DNA from: Acidobacteriota bacterium
GTDB taxonomy: Bacteria; Acidobacteriota; Holophagae; Acanthopleuribacterales; Acanthopleuribacteraceae
NCBI GenBank assembly: GCA_002747255.1
Contig: PDUC01000028.1
Coordinates: 1 to 64,000, forward strand
DNA length: 64,000 bases
Reading direction: 5' to 3'
Positions within the stretch are counted from its first letter, which is position 1. Each line of letters starts with the position of its first letter. The translations under genes were made by a program, and so were the position numbers. Positions 44,537 to 54,388 of the stretch are shown here, piece by piece. The notes below the pieces were generated by a model. The model worked only from the letters and a program-made list of their open reading frames with translations. It made no database searches and was not told where the DNA came from.

Positions 44537-46057
44537 TCAATTACCCGCGCTTACAGCCTGCCAATACTGGAATGACAGTTCTTTCACTATGGCTTCAATA
44601 AGAACGGGCTTCATAAGCACCGATTTTATGCCATGACTAAAGGCAACCTCCCGATCCTCCTTCTTCATAAAACCCGTGCAGAGAACAACGGGAATTTCGG
44701 GTCTGATCTTCATAACTTGCCTGGCAAATTCAATGCCCGTCAATTTAGGCATGACAAGATCCGTAAGAACAATATCAACCTCGTCAGGAGATTGTTTAAA
44801 GGCCACCAGAGCTTCGAGGCTGTCAGTGAAGGAAAGGACTGAAAAACCGTAACTTCTAAGCCCCTCGGAGATAACTTCTACCAGAATTTCCTCATCATCG
44901 AGAAACAGGACCCTGATGGGTTTTTCCTGTTTTTGGACGGGCAACCTGCCTGGGGAGTCCGTTTTGGCAAGTTCAGCTCTGAAGTAGGGCAGAATGACAA
45001 TAAATACCGAACCTTTTCCGAGTTCGGATTCAACATAAATGGAGCCAGAATGTTTTTTCAAAATATCGGCCACGGCTGAAAGACCCAGACCACTCGCCTT
45101 ACCTCTTTCTTTTGTTGTAAAGAAGGGATCGAATATCCGATTTAAGTGTTCGGGTTCAATACCGTCTCCTGTGTCTTTAATGCTGATTTTAATAAACTGA
45201 TCGTACTGCTTCTGCTTTGAAACTGCTTCCGGCACTTCATTCGCATCTGCCAGATCAAGCTCAATCTTCAGAGTTCCGTTTTTACCTCTCATGGCGTAAG
45301 CGGCATTGGAAGTCAAATTGATGAACACTTGATGAAGTTGAGCCGGATTGCCGAAAACAGGAAAATAATCCCGGCCCATTTCAACTTGAATGTCAATGGC
45401 TTCAGGTAGAATGCTCCTGATCATCTTTAAAAGCCCCTTGAGCATCAGTCTCAAGGATATGGGCACATAGGATCTGGATTCTTCATTTGTAAAGGAGAGA
45501 ACTTGTTTGACTAAATCGGTCGCCCGATCCGATGCCTCCATGATGTTGAACAAACACCTTCGGGTATAATCATCTTCCGTACTTCTAAGGGCCAGGCTTG
45601 TAAATCCGGAAACAATACTCAATACATTGCTGAAATCGTGTGAAATACCGCAAGCCAAGGCTCCGACAGCTTCCATTCTCTGTGCCTGTATTAACTGGGA
45701 TTCAATATCAATGAGATCATTGAGATATCTCAATATCCAGGTTAAACCGGTTAGCTCATTTGCGGCATTGAACAATGGCACGACGGTCGTTTCGACTTGA
45801 AAGATCTCATTGCTTTTGGTTGTACAAATCAGATGGCCGTGCCAGCCTGATCCATCGTGCAAATCAATATCGAGATCCTTGAGGATATGGTCTGTCGTTT
45901 CTGAAATGGAGAGAAACACGGGTTCCCTTCCAACCATATCAGAAGCGCTGTACCCCGTAATTTTCTCAAAAATGCGATTGACTCTAACAATCGTTCCGTG
46001 GATGTCTGTTTCAAAAATAGCTAAATGGCGGTTGTCAAAAGCCACAATGGGGTTCAT
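44537..46057 (-). CDS. Hybrid histidine kinase: PAS - kinase - receiver
   Basis: A 506-residue protein. PAS domain at about 10-120, then the phospho-acceptor box GALACGISHDFSNVLSI (about 140), an NtrB-like ATPase core (NLTSNAAYAMRGK, KDTGDGIEPEHLNRIFDPFF, ASGLGLSAV) and a C-terminal receiver (about 385-500) with the phosphorylated aspartate in VLTDLVMPKLTG and lysine in VLMKPV. No membrane span, so the signal is cytosolic. ATG 46057 has AAGGA close upstream. Upstream of xerD with a one-base gap. Confidence 0.93.
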   Translation of the reverse strand: MNPIVAFDNRHLAIFETDIHGTIVRVNRIFEKITGYSASDMVGREPVFLSISETTDHILKDLDIDLHDGSGWHGHLICTTKSNEIFQVETTVVPLFNAANELTGLTWILRYLNDLIDIESQLIQAQRMEAVGALACGISHDFSNVLSIVSGFTSLALRSTEDDYTRRCLFNIMEASDRATDLVKQVLSFTNEESRSYVPISLRLMLKGLLKMIRSILPEAIDIQVEMGRDYFPVFGNPAQLHQVFINLTSNAAYAMRGKNGTLKIELDLADANEVPEAVSKQKQYDQFIKISIKDTGDGIEPEHLNRIFDPFFTTKERGKASGLGLSAVADILKKHSGSIYVESELGKGSVFIVILPYFRAELAKTDSPGRLPVQKQEKPIRVLFLDDEEILVEVISEGLRSYGFSVLSFTDSLEALVAFKQSPDEVDIVLTDLVMPKLTGIEFARQVMKIRPEIPVVLCTGFMKKEDREVAFSHGIKSVLMKPVLIEAIVKELSFQYWQAVSAGN

Positions 46058-46557
46058 GATTCCTTCCAATATCCTTTTTTCAAATTTGAGAAAGCGCTGG
46101 ACGACAGGCGGCTTTCACTGATAAAGAAGCTCAAAAGCACTGCGAAATCTAACCTCTAACAACATGCAGCCCGTCTCTCTAACTGTACGGCAATTCTTCT
46201 TTTAATCTTGAGGCTTGTGTTCTACATCCATAGAACAAAATGGGCTTGGTTCACAATGTATGTTACTTTGAGTTACAGGTCAAGCGCAATCCTCAATACG
46301 GCTGCGTCGTTAGAGAAAATGACTTTCTTGAAACAGGTTTTTGGGCTTATCTCATCAGCGGCAAAGTTTCCCTAATTTCGCTTGTCCATTCAGAAATCAA
46401 ACATAATAGGATAATAGTTTGAAGTCGAACCGGAAATCAGTTAAGCTTGGGATATTGAGCAGCCACCTGCAACTGCGATTGAGATTGTTCAACTTATTTT
46501 CAACAATCTGTTTAAAATTAAACCGTAAGGGGCCATTATTGGCCAGGAGTTAAAAAT
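46058..46557. other. Divergent intergenic region upstream of pepD
   Basis: About 500 bases between the hybrid kinase and pepD. A perfect 6-bp inverted repeat, GTTCTA-CATCCA-TAGAAC (46219-46236), could be an operator. No gene-like frame with a ribosome binding site was found. Confidence 0.4.
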
Positions 46558-48021
46558 ATGAATTGTGATATTGCAAACCTCGAACCTAAATGCGTATGGA
46601 AACACTTTGCAGCAATATGTGATGTGCCGCGACCTTCTAAAAAAGAAGAAAAAATGGTTGAGTTTATGCTGGCTTTCGGCAAGGAACACGGTCTTGAAAC
46701 CCATGTGGATGAGATCGGCAATGTTCTTTTTAGAAAACCAGCAACTCCGGGAATGGAAAATAGAAAAGGCATCGTTCTCCAGGGCCATCTCGATATGGTT
46801 CCACAAAAAAACAACGACACGGTTCACAACTTTGAAACCGATCCTATTCAGCCATACATCGATGGAGACTGGGTAAAAGCGAAGGGAACGACCCTTGGTG
46901 CCGACAATGGAATCGGTCTGGCAGCGGCCATGGCTGTGCTTGTTGCAAAAGATCTGGAACACGGCCCCATCGAGGCTCTTTTCACCACCGATGAAGAAAC
47001 GGGAATGACAGGTGCATTCGGTCTTAAAAACACGTTCCTGAAAGGTGACATCCTCATTAATCTCGATTCTGAAGACGAGGGCGAAGTCTTCATAGGATGT
47101 GCTGGCGGTGTTGACACGAATGTGGAATTTTCGTTCAAGAAAGAACCCGTGCCCGCAAATCACCGCGCTTTTCAGTTAACCGTTAAAGGACTCAGGGGCG
47201 GCCACTCCGGTTGTGACATCCACCTTGGCAGAGGAAACGCCAACAAAATTATGAATCGGTTCCTCTGGATGGGAGAACGTGAATGCGGCCTCAGGATTCA
47301 CCACGTTGACGGAGGGAGTCTTAGAAACGCGCTTCCCAGAGAATCTGTTTCCACCGTTGTACTTCCCGCTGATAAAGTGGATGATTTCAAGAAAAGGTTT
47401 CATGAAGTTGAAAAGCTGATTCTCAATGAACTCAGCTCCACTGAACCGGGGCTGACATGCATCATCGAGCCTGTTGCTCTGCCTGATTACGTTATGGACA
47501 CGCAAACACAAACGCGTTTTGTCGGTGCAGTATACGGCTGTCCTCACGGTGTTTACAACATGATTGCAGATATGCCGGAGATAGTAGAAACATCCAACAA
47601 CCTGGCCATGATTAAATTCAAGGATACCACTATTTCAATCGGCACACTGCAGCGCAGTTCAGTAGATTCCGCAAAAGAAGACCTGGCCACGATGATTCGC
47701 TCTGTATTTGAATTAGCAGGTGCCGACAAAATTGTTCACGAGGGTTCTTACCCCGGTTGGAAGCCCAATCTGAAATCGCCTGTCCTGGCTACATCAATTG
47801 AACAGTACAAAAAGTGTTTTGGTGTTGAACCGGAAGTTAAAGTCATTCACGCCGGTCTTGAATGCGGACTTATTGGTGATGTTTATCCCAACATGGACCT
47901 GATCTCATTCGGCCCAACCATTCGCAATCCCCATTCACCAGACGAAATGCTGAATATACCCACAGTCACCAAGTTCTGGGATTTCACAGTCGAAATCCTG
48001 AAGAATGCACCTGTCAAGTAA
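46558..48021 (+). CDS. pepD: Aminoacyl-histidine dipeptidase (peptidase D)
   Basis: A 487-residue M20-family metallopeptidase. Zinc ligands sit in LQGHLDMVPQK (His, Asp), GADNGIGLAAAMA, TTDEETGMTGAFGL (catalytic Glu) and NLDSEDEGE; the late HAGLECGLIGD supplies the last histidine. It cleaves dipeptides such as Xaa-His (carnosinase activity), releasing histidine. This fits with ftcD in the same window. AGGAG lies eight bases before the ATG. A strong terminator follows at 48081. Confidence 0.95.
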   Translation: MNCDIANLEPKCVWKHFAAICDVPRPSKKEEKMVEFMLAFGKEHGLETHVDEIGNVLFRKPATPGMENRKGIVLQGHLDMVPQKNNDTVHNFETDPIQPYIDGDWVKAKGTTLGADNGIGLAAAMAVLVAKDLEHGPIEALFTTDEETGMTGAFGLKNTFLKGDILINLDSEDEGEVFIGCAGGVDTNVEFSFKKEPVPANHRAFQLTVKGLRGGHSGCDIHLGRGNANKIMNRFLWMGERECGLRIHHVDGGSLRNALPRESVSTVVLPADKVDDFKKRFHEVEKLILNELSSTEPGLTCIIEPVALPDYVMDTQTQTRFVGAVYGCPHGVYNMIADMPEIVETSNNLAMIKFKDTTISIGTLQRSSVDSAKEDLATMIRSVFELAGADKIVHEGSYPGWKPNLKSPVLATSIEQYKKCFGVEPEVKVIHAGLECGLIGDVYPNMDLISFGPTIRNPHSPDEMLNIPTVTKFWDFTVEILKNAPVK

Positions 48022-48080
48022 GGACAAACCAGATAAACACAGCGCGTGGCGCAGCACTTATGCACGACCCGCTTAACAGA

Positions 48081-48122
48081 GACTCCTGCATGTTGATTAT
48101 CAAACAGCAGGAGTCTTTTTTT
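48081..48122 (+). terminator. Intrinsic terminator of pepD
   Basis: A 9-bp perfect stem GACTCCTGC / GCAGGAGTC (48081-48089 with 48107-48115) is followed directly by TTTTTTT. The 17-base loop can pair further. It lies 60 bases after the pepD stop. Confidence 0.85.
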
Positions 48123-48780
48123 CTCTTTTTGCAATCTCATGGGTTCCCAACCCGATCATTGAAGTGCTCTACCCAACATGAACGATCGCAATGGAAGCGG
48201 AAACGGGACAATTACCCTTTTTACAAGCCAAAAACGGTTGACGCATTGCGCATTTTGCACACATTCGAGCGCAACAACAACACACAGAGTTTGTCATGGA
48301 GCATTCGCACTGTTGGAGTTCAACAACCATGTCTGTGAGTCCATGGTTTTATCTCGTAAAATAAAACCGCTCATCGACTTTGGTGAGTTTGGGTTGGCTC
48401 TTAGACTGCAAACAAAATCCATCTGAAAAACACAGTGAATGCATAGATATCTGCTTTACTTTTCGCATTCAGGCAAAAAGGCTTTCTTTACAATACACGC
48501 CTGGCCTTGTTACAATTGCATTCAGCTGTAGAGCATTTGGTATGGAAATATGTCTCATTGCTTATAATTCATCCCATTTAAACTGAATGGTAAAACCATT
48601 TGTAACAATACAGCAATTAATCCCGAGAAAAGAGAAATTAAATAAAATTGAGTAGAACTGTATGTTCCGTTCCCAGTCACAGAAAAACAGTTCGGTACAA
48701 GATTGATTGGGAAATTCAGACTTGACATTCTAAGATTAACAAATGAAAAGCGTTTCCGCTTTGAATGAGAGTGAGATGGT
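48123..48780. other. Long intergenic region before the PTS genes
   Basis: About 660 bases without a recognised gene, after the pepD terminator. TTGACA at 48722-48727 is a candidate -35 for the PTS operon, but no good -10 is at the right distance. Short open frames here lack ribosome binding sites. An untranslated RNA cannot be excluded. Confidence 0.4.
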
Positions 48781-49179
48781 ATGGCATTTGGCATTATTGT
48801 AGTGACCCACGGGAAAACAGGTATCAGCATGGTTGAAGCAGTGCAGAATATCCTGGGGCAGAATTCGCGTTTAGCAGCAATGGGGCTGGATTGGGATATT
48901 GATTTTGAAGACGCCAAGCGGGAACTGGGAGAAATAGTCACTGAAAAAAACAATCAGGAAGGTGTTCTTATCTTTACCGATATGTTTGGTGGCACGCCCA
49001 ACAACATTGCGCTGGGTTTTTACAAGAAACCAGGAGTTGAAATTGTTTCAGGAGTCAACTTACCGCTTCTGATCAAAGCCCTCACACTTCCTGAGGACAC
49101 AACAGCAGAACAAGCCGGTCAATTGCTAAAAAAAGAAATTCATAAAACGATCTATATAGCCGGTGATTTATTGGGGTAA
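48781..49179 (+). CDS. PTS EIIA of the mannose/sorbose type
   Basis: A 132-residue EIIA-Man protein with the phospho-accepting His10 in VVTHGK and the conserved DMFGGTPNNIA (about residues 67-77). It would receive phosphate from HPr. No EIIB, EIIC or EIID is in the window, so it may serve regulation and not sugar uptake, as in several deltaproteobacteria. The HPr gene follows after three bases. Confidence 0.92.
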   Translation: MAFGIIVVTHGKTGISMVEAVQNILGQNSRLAAMGLDWDIDFEDAKRELGEIVTEKNNQEGVLIFTDMFGGTPNNIALGFYKKPGVEIVSGVNLPLLIKALTLPEDTTAEQAGQLLKKEIHKTIYIAGDLLG

Positions 49180-49182
49180 ACT

Positions 49183-49452
49183 ATGATTGAAAATAAAGTT
49201 GAAATTGTAAATCAAAAGGGACTGCATGCACGCGCAGCGGCCAAACTTATTAACCTCTCCCATACGTTTGAATCAGAAATACTCATTCAAAAAGGAGATA
49301 ATGAAGTCAACGGCAAGAGCATTCTGGGTTTACTGATGCTTGCAGCACAAATGGGGTCCCTGTTAACCGTTAAAGCTGACGGTCCAGATGAGAAAAAAGC
49401 GCTTGACGCAGTCTGTAACTTGATATCCAATAAGTTTGAGGAGAATAAGTAA
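49183..49452 (+). CDS. ptsH: Phosphocarrier protein HPr
   Basis: An 89-residue HPr. The active site is His15 in KGLHARAA, and the regulatory serine is Ser46 in VNGKSILGL, so control by HPr kinase is possible in principle; no hprK is in the window. It passes phosphate from EI to EIIA. Five bases separate it from the EI gene. Confidence 0.95.
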   Translation: MIENKVEIVNQKGLHARAAAKLINLSHTFESEILIQKGDNEVNGKSILGLLMLAAQMGSLLTVKADGPDEKKALDAVCNLISNKFEENK

Positions 49453-49457
49453 ACAAC

Positions 49458-51233
49458 ATGACCATTCTCAAAGGTGTAGGAATCAGCAACGGTATTGCCA
49501 TAGGAAAAGCATTACTCATCCTGGACGAAGACCTGGTCGTCATAAAAGAACACGTCTCCAAAAAGAAAATAGAGAAAAATTTTTCCGCTTTTAAAACAGC
49601 CGTGCAAGAGGCGAAAAAGGAAATAAGAAATGTCAAGAAACAGCTGAAAAGCAAAATTCCCGAGGAACACGCCTTTATTTTTGACACACACATCATGCTC
49701 CTTGAAGATACAACGCTTCACGCAGAGACCCTTTCCTTCATGAAAAAGCAAAGCTGCAATGTAGAGTGGGCGTTCAATCAGGTTCTGATCCGGCTTTTGA
49801 GAGAATTTGAAGCGCTTGAAGACCCTTATTTCGTGGAACGCGCCAAGGACCTGGAAGATGTAGGCAAGAGAGTTCTGCGCATTCTCCTGAAGGAAAAAGA
49901 GCGCAAACTAGGAGATCTTGACGAAGACATGGTGGTTATAGGCCACGAATTCGGACCCTCAAACATCACCACTTTTGATAATCCGCATATCAAGGGCTTC
50001 GCCACAGATATCGGTGGTCAAACGACACATACCGCAATTATTGCCAAAGCGCTTAAAATACCGGCGGTATTAGGCCTGCACAACATTACCCGTCAAGTTA
50101 CCACCGGCGACCTTTTGATCCTGGACAGTCTCAAGGGCGAAATCATCGTCAATCCCGATAAAAAAACGCTAAAGCTCTATAAAAAGAAACGAGACACTTA
50201 TCGGAGTGAAGAGCTGGGATACCTCGAAGAGATCATGCTGCCGTGTGTTTCTAAAGACGGTGTCAAAATCAATCTTCAGGCCAATATTGAAATTCTCACT
50301 GAAGCCAACACCGCAATGGACCACGGAGCTGAAGGAGTGGGACTCTACCGCACGGAATTCTTGTTCCTGAAAACGGCGCCCTACCTGCCCACAGAAGAAG
50401 AGCATTTTGAAACTTACTGTCAAATGGCCCGCTCCATCGGCGACAAAGTTCTGACTGTCAGAACCCTCGACCTGGGCGGTGAAAAGTATTTTCATCAAAC
50501 GCTCATTCACAAAAAGGAAAACAACCCGGTTCTGGGCTTGCGAGGTGTGAGACTCTGCCTGTTCAAGAAAGACATTTTCAGAACCCAATTGCGCGGTTTG
50601 TTGAAAGCAGCTCAGCTTTTTCCCTCCATACGAATCATGTTTCCTCTCATTACCGGTTACAACGAGCTCATGGAAGTGCTCGCGTTTTACAAAAAAACCA
50701 AAGAAGAACTTCAATCAGAAGATCCGCATTTCAATGCCGAACCCGATATTGGAATCATGATTGAAGTTCCCTCAGCAGCCATGATCGCGGATTACCTCGC
50801 CAAGGAAGTGGACTTTATCAGTGTGGGCACAAACGATCTCATGCAATACCTTCTGGCCATCGACCGCGGAAACGACCAGGTCACCTATTTATACGATCCA
50901 TTCCACCCCGGATTTATGCGGATCATTACTCAAATTGTCAAAGCCGCTCAAGAAGCCAATATCCAAGTTTCCTGTTGCGGCGAAATGGCATCATCGCCTC
51001 TCTATGCATGTATGCTCATTCATTTAGGGATCAAAACCCTGTCCATGAATCCGGCCTCCCTGCCAAACCTGAAACACTTCATTCGATCCATCGATCTATC
51101 GAAACTCAGGGAGTCCGTACCCTCCATTGTCAATAAGCCCAATGCCAAGGAACTCAGACAGCGATACCTCGATGCCATGAAAAAAAATCTCGACAAGATT
51201 GACTACGATCATTTCTTTGGAGAAAGGTGCTGA
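49458..51233 (+). CDS. ptsI: PTS enzyme I (phosphoenolpyruvate-protein phosphotransferase)
   Basis: A 591-residue EI with all parts. The HPr-binding and phosphohistidine domain carries His191 in GGQTTHTAI. The PEP-binding TIM barrel shows VGLYRTEFLF, RTLDLGGEK, GIMIEVPSAA, SVGTNDLMQY and SCCGEMASSP. It takes phosphate from PEP and gives it to HPr. Length is close to that of E. coli EI; no GAF domain, so it is not the nitrogen-PTS form. Confidence 0.96.
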   Translation: MTILKGVGISNGIAIGKALLILDEDLVVIKEHVSKKKIEKNFSAFKTAVQEAKKEIRNVKKQLKSKIPEEHAFIFDTHIMLLEDTTLHAETLSFMKKQSCNVEWAFNQVLIRLLREFEALEDPYFVERAKDLEDVGKRVLRILLKEKERKLGDLDEDMVVIGHEFGPSNITTFDNPHIKGFATDIGGQTTHTAIIAKALKIPAVLGLHNITRQVTTGDLLILDSLKGEIIVNPDKKTLKLYKKKRDTYRSEELGYLEEIMLPCVSKDGVKINLQANIEILTEANTAMDHGAEGVGLYRTEFLFLKTAPYLPTEEEHFETYCQMARSIGDKVLTVRTLDLGGEKYFHQTLIHKKENNPVLGLRGVRLCLFKKDIFRTQLRGLLKAAQLFPSIRIMFPLITGYNELMEVLAFYKKTKEELQSEDPHFNAEPDIGIMIEVPSAAMIADYLAKEVDFISVGTNDLMQYLLAIDRGNDQVTYLYDPFHPGFMRIITQIVKAAQEANIQVSCCGEMASSPLYACMLIHLGIKTLSMNPASLPNLKHFIRSIDLSKLRESVPSIVNKPNAKELRQRYLDAMKKNLDKIDYDHFFGERC

Positions 51234-51290
51234 ATTACAAGTGAGCAAAGCCAGCCCGGGATCGGGCCATCATATTGAAAAGGAGTCCTC

Positions 51291-52172
51291 TTGTATTTTG
51301 TAAAGTTGCTATTCGTTCTGACGCTTGGCTGTTTAATGGGTTGGACCATCCGCAAATACACACCCCATCTTCTGGGAAAAAAAGACAAAAAACGACCCTT
51401 CAGCTGGCCTTGGGTTGAAATTCTGTCGGCACTTTCTTTTTTGCTCCTCTTCTTGAATCTTCCTTTTCACTTATCATCAGCAGGTTGGTATCTCTTCGCC
51501 GCTTACTTGATTGCCGTCAGTTCTACAGACTTTCTCAGCAAGTGCATTCCCGACTCCCTGTTGTTCAGTGGGACAGCATTCGGTTTGCTCGTCTCGTCCT
51601 TGACACCTGCCTACATCAATCGTTTTCTCTCACAGAGTTCCTATTTAGATTTATTCCATATGGACCTCAACATGTGGCAATCGGGTCTGATTTTGAGCCT
51701 GGCCGGTGCGCTTCTCGGACTTGCCATGCTGGAGTTCCTGCGAAGAACCATGCGCCAAATGACCGGAATGGAAGTCATGGGTGTAGGAGACAGTCTGCTC
51801 TTAATGATGATAGGCAGCTTCATCGGCCCAAAAATGGTCTTTATCGCCATTCTGCCCTCGTCTCTGATTGGCATCGCCATCGGGCTGTATTTTAAATGGA
51901 AAGAAGGCGCGCCACACTCCCCTTTCGGACCGGCTCTGGCCCTGGGAGGCTTTTTACAGTTACTCTTCTGGCGCGAAATCGAGGCAGCCATCGATGGCTT
52001 TTACCGTTCACTCTACAGTATGTCAAAAAATTTCATGTTTTTTTTCGCCTTTATCCTGCTGGTTGTCCTGTTTTTACTCATACTCAGAATGAAGCGAAAA
52101 GCCTCGGAATATGAAAAACAAATTAACGATGACTACCATAAAATATACAGTGAAATGGAGGACAAACCTTGA
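51291..52172 (+). CDS. Prepilin-peptidase-like (A24) membrane protein lacking the methylase zinc region
   Basis: A 293-residue membrane protein. The two aspartates of type IV prepilin peptidases appear in SSTDFLSKCIPD (about residue 81) and MGVGDSLLLMMIG (about residue 165, the GxGD motif). The N-terminal cysteine-rich insert and usual HPxxC start are missing, and the lysine after GD is replaced. It may cleave prepilin-like signals without methylating them, or have another substrate. Start TTG 51291 has AGGAG five bases upstream. Its stop overlaps the murI start. No pilus genes are nearby. Confidence 0.8.
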   Translation: MYFVKLLFVLTLGCLMGWTIRKYTPHLLGKKDKKRPFSWPWVEILSALSFLLLFLNLPFHLSSAGWYLFAAYLIAVSSTDFLSKCIPDSLLFSGTAFGLLVSSLTPAYINRFLSQSSYLDLFHMDLNMWQSGLILSLAGALLGLAMLEFLRRTMRQMTGMEVMGVGDSLLLMMIGSFIGPKMVFIAILPSSLIGIAIGLYFKWKEGAPHSPFGPALALGGFLQLLFWREIEAAIDGFYRSLYSMSKNFMFFFAFILLVVLFLLILRMKRKASEYEKQINDDYHKIYSEMEDKP

Positions 52173-52993
52173 GCCCCATAGGCGTTTTTGACTCAGGAGT
52201 AGGCGGAATCACGGTTCTGAATGCTCTTAAGAAAACTTTCCCCAACGAAAACTTTCTATACCTTGGAGATACAGCCCGCCTTCCTTACGGAACAAAATCT
52301 CCCAAAACCGTATTGAAGTACCTAACGCAAAATGTCAATTACCTCAAACACTTCGATGTCAAGGCAATCGTTGTCGCGTGTAATTCCGCCTCAACCGTTC
52401 TCTCGGGAGAACAAAACTTTGGCGTTCCCCTTTACGGGGTCATCAAACCGGGCGCCAAAGCAGCCTATTCCGCCACGAGAAACAAACGCGTAGGCATTCT
52501 GGGCACGCGAACAACCGTTCAAAGTCAGGTTTACGTCAAAGCCCTTCGTGAGTTTGACTCCGATATTTTCACTGTCCAGCAGGCTTGCCCGCTGTTGGTT
52601 CCGCTGGTTGAAGAGGGCTGGGAAAGCGAGGAAGTCACCGAACGCATTATTTCAAAGTACATTTCACCTCTGAAAAAGCACCACATCGACACCCTGATTT
52701 TAGGCTGTACGCATTATCCGGTTCTCAAACAAACCATACAGAAAATCGTGGGGCCGGAAATCAAGCTCATCGATTCCGCAGATGCCATTGCCTACGACCT
52801 GGCCAACGACATCCAGCAGGGGTTCATTGCCTCCAGTAACGAGTCTGAAGGGCGCATCGATATGCTGGCCACAGATGATGGCGATTTTTTCCACAAAATC
52901 GCCAGTAAATTAATCAGCCCGCACACCATTAACACATGGAGTATGGCCGATTTAAGACAAACACCCGCAAAGAGGACTTATGAGAACGTTTAG
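52169..52993 (+). CDS. murI: Glutamate racemase
   Basis: A 274-residue MurI. Asp8-Ser9 in FDSGVGG, Cys71 in VVACNSAST and Cys180 in LGCTHYP are the catalytic set, and [11 protein letters not shown] is intact. It supplies D-glutamate for peptidoglycan in the cytoplasm. TTG 52169 is the start, seven bases after GGAGG, overlapping the upstream stop. It overlaps rph by 14 bases. A second, exported racemase-like gene lies at 13338. Confidence 0.95.
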   Translation: MSPIGVFDSGVGGITVLNALKKTFPNENFLYLGDTARLPYGTKSPKTVLKYLTQNVNYLKHFDVKAIVVACNSASTVLSGEQNFGVPLYGVIKPGAKAAYSATRNKRVGILGTRTTVQSQVYVKALREFDSDIFTVQQACPLLVPLVEEGWESEEVTERIISKYISPLKKHHIDTLILGCTHYPVLKQTIQKIVGPEIKLIDSADAIAYDLANDIQQGFIASSNESEGRIDMLATDDGDFFHKIASKLISPHTINTWSMADLRQTPAKRTYENV

Positions 52994-53717
52994 AAGAACA
53001 CCAGAAGATATCAGACCCCTGTCATTTGAATTGGGTTTCACTCAAAATGCCGCCGGTTCGGTACTCGTGAGCATGGGCCATACCAAAGTACTCTGCACCG
53101 CATCGGTTGAAGACCGTGTCCCCAAATTCCTGAAAGGGAAAAATCAGGGCTGGATTACCGCGGAATACGGCATGCTGCCCGGCTCCACTCACCAAAGAGG
53201 CCTGAGAGAAGCGGCACGCGGCAAGCAGAGCGGCCGTACACAGGAAATCCAGCGACTGATTGCACGCAGTCTGCGTGCGGCTGTGCACCTTGAGTCCCTG
53301 GGAGAAAAAACCATCACGGTGGATTGCGATGTTCTGCAAGCAGATGGCGGTACCCGAACCGCTTCCATAACAGGCGGCTTCGTGGCCCTGCTTCTGGCTC
53401 TGTACAAAACCAGGAATAAATTCAGCAGAATACCCATCAAGAATCACATCGCTGCCGTCAGTATCGGACTGGATAACGGTCAAGCTCTGGTCGATCTCGA
53501 CTACGAGGAGGATTCCAGTATCGATGTCGATCTCAACCTGGTCATGACTCAATCAGGCCGTTTTATCGAAATTCAGGGCACTGCGGAGGAAGGTTCCTTT
53601 TCCAGAAAGGAACTGAACCAGATTCTCGATTACGGGGAAAAGGCCATTTATCGCATTATTGAAGCCCAACAACACGCTTTGAAATCAGCGGGGATCGATG
53701 CAGAATGGCTGATTTGA
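52980..53717 (+). CDS. rph: Ribonuclease PH
   Basis: A 245-residue phosphorolytic exoribonuclease with [18 protein letters not shown] at the start, [27 protein letters not shown] and [16 protein letters not shown]. It trims tRNA 3' tails using phosphate. Overlaps murI and rdgB; the rph-rdgB pair is common across bacteria. Confidence 0.96.
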   Translation: MRTFRRTPEDIRPLSFELGFTQNAAGSVLVSMGHTKVLCTASVEDRVPKFLKGKNQGWITAEYGMLPGSTHQRGLREAARGKQSGRTQEIQRLIARSLRAAVHLESLGEKTITVDCDVLQADGGTRTASITGGFVALLLALYKTRNKFSRIPIKNHIAAVSIGLDNGQALVDLDYEEDSSIDVDLNLVMTQSGRFIEIQGTAEEGSFSRKELNQILDYGEKAIYRIIEAQQHALKSAGIDAEWLI

Positions 53718-54388
53718 CAAAAGAGATCCTGCTCGCCTCCGGGAACCAAGGCAAACTCAGGGAAATGAAAGAAATCGCGTCTACTTATCATTACCGTATC
53801 GTAAGTCTGAAAGAGTTGGGACTCAAGGGCGACGCGCCCGAAACAGGTCAGACTTTTCTGGAAAATGCCAGGCAGAAAGCGGAATACTATTTCAAAAAAA
53901 CAGGCCTACCCGTTATAGCCGATGATTCCGGACTGGAAGTGGACGCGTTAAACGGAGCACCGGGAATTCACTCTGCCCGCTATGGCGGCCTGAACACCGA
54001 AGAAGAACGCCGAGCCTGGCTCCTGCACCAGCTCACGGATGTTCCCGACCCACAGAGACGTGCTCGTTTCAGGAGTGTTGCTGTCTACATGGATCAACAT
54101 GGTTGCATTCATGCCAGCGGAACAGCGGAAGGCTTCATTCTGCGTCAAGAAAAGGGATCAGGCGGCTTTGGCTACGATCCTGTTTTTTCCACAAGCTTAA
54201 GCGGTCCCACCTATGCGGAAATTACGCAGGAAGAAAAAAACAGAACCTCCCATCGAGGTCAGGCCTTTAGAAAACTATTTGCGCTGCTGGCAAATAAAGA
54301 GCAAGCAGACAGACAAGCATCAACAAGGCAGGCAGCCGCCGCCGATATAAAACAAATTACAAGGAACGGTCATCATGGAATCAGTTGA
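53705..54388 (+). CDS. rdgB: XTP/dITP pyrophosphatase with a short C-terminal extension
   Basis: A 227-residue Ham1/RdgB protein: [44 protein letters not shown] and HRGQAF are all present. It removes non-canonical purine triphosphates. Usual length is about 200; the last 28 residues are a basic, alanine-rich extension that overlaps the next gene. Overlaps rph by 13 bases. Confidence 0.95.
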   Translation: MADLTKEILLASGNQGKLREMKEIASTYHYRIVSLKELGLKGDAPETGQTFLENARQKAEYYFKKTGLPVIADDSGLEVDALNGAPGIHSARYGGLNTEEERRAWLLHQLTDVPDPQRRARFRSVAVYMDQHGCIHASGTAEGFILRQEKGSGGFGYDPVFSTSLSGPTYAEITQEEKNRTSHRGQAFRKLFALLANKEQADRQASTRQAAAADIKQITRNGHHGIS

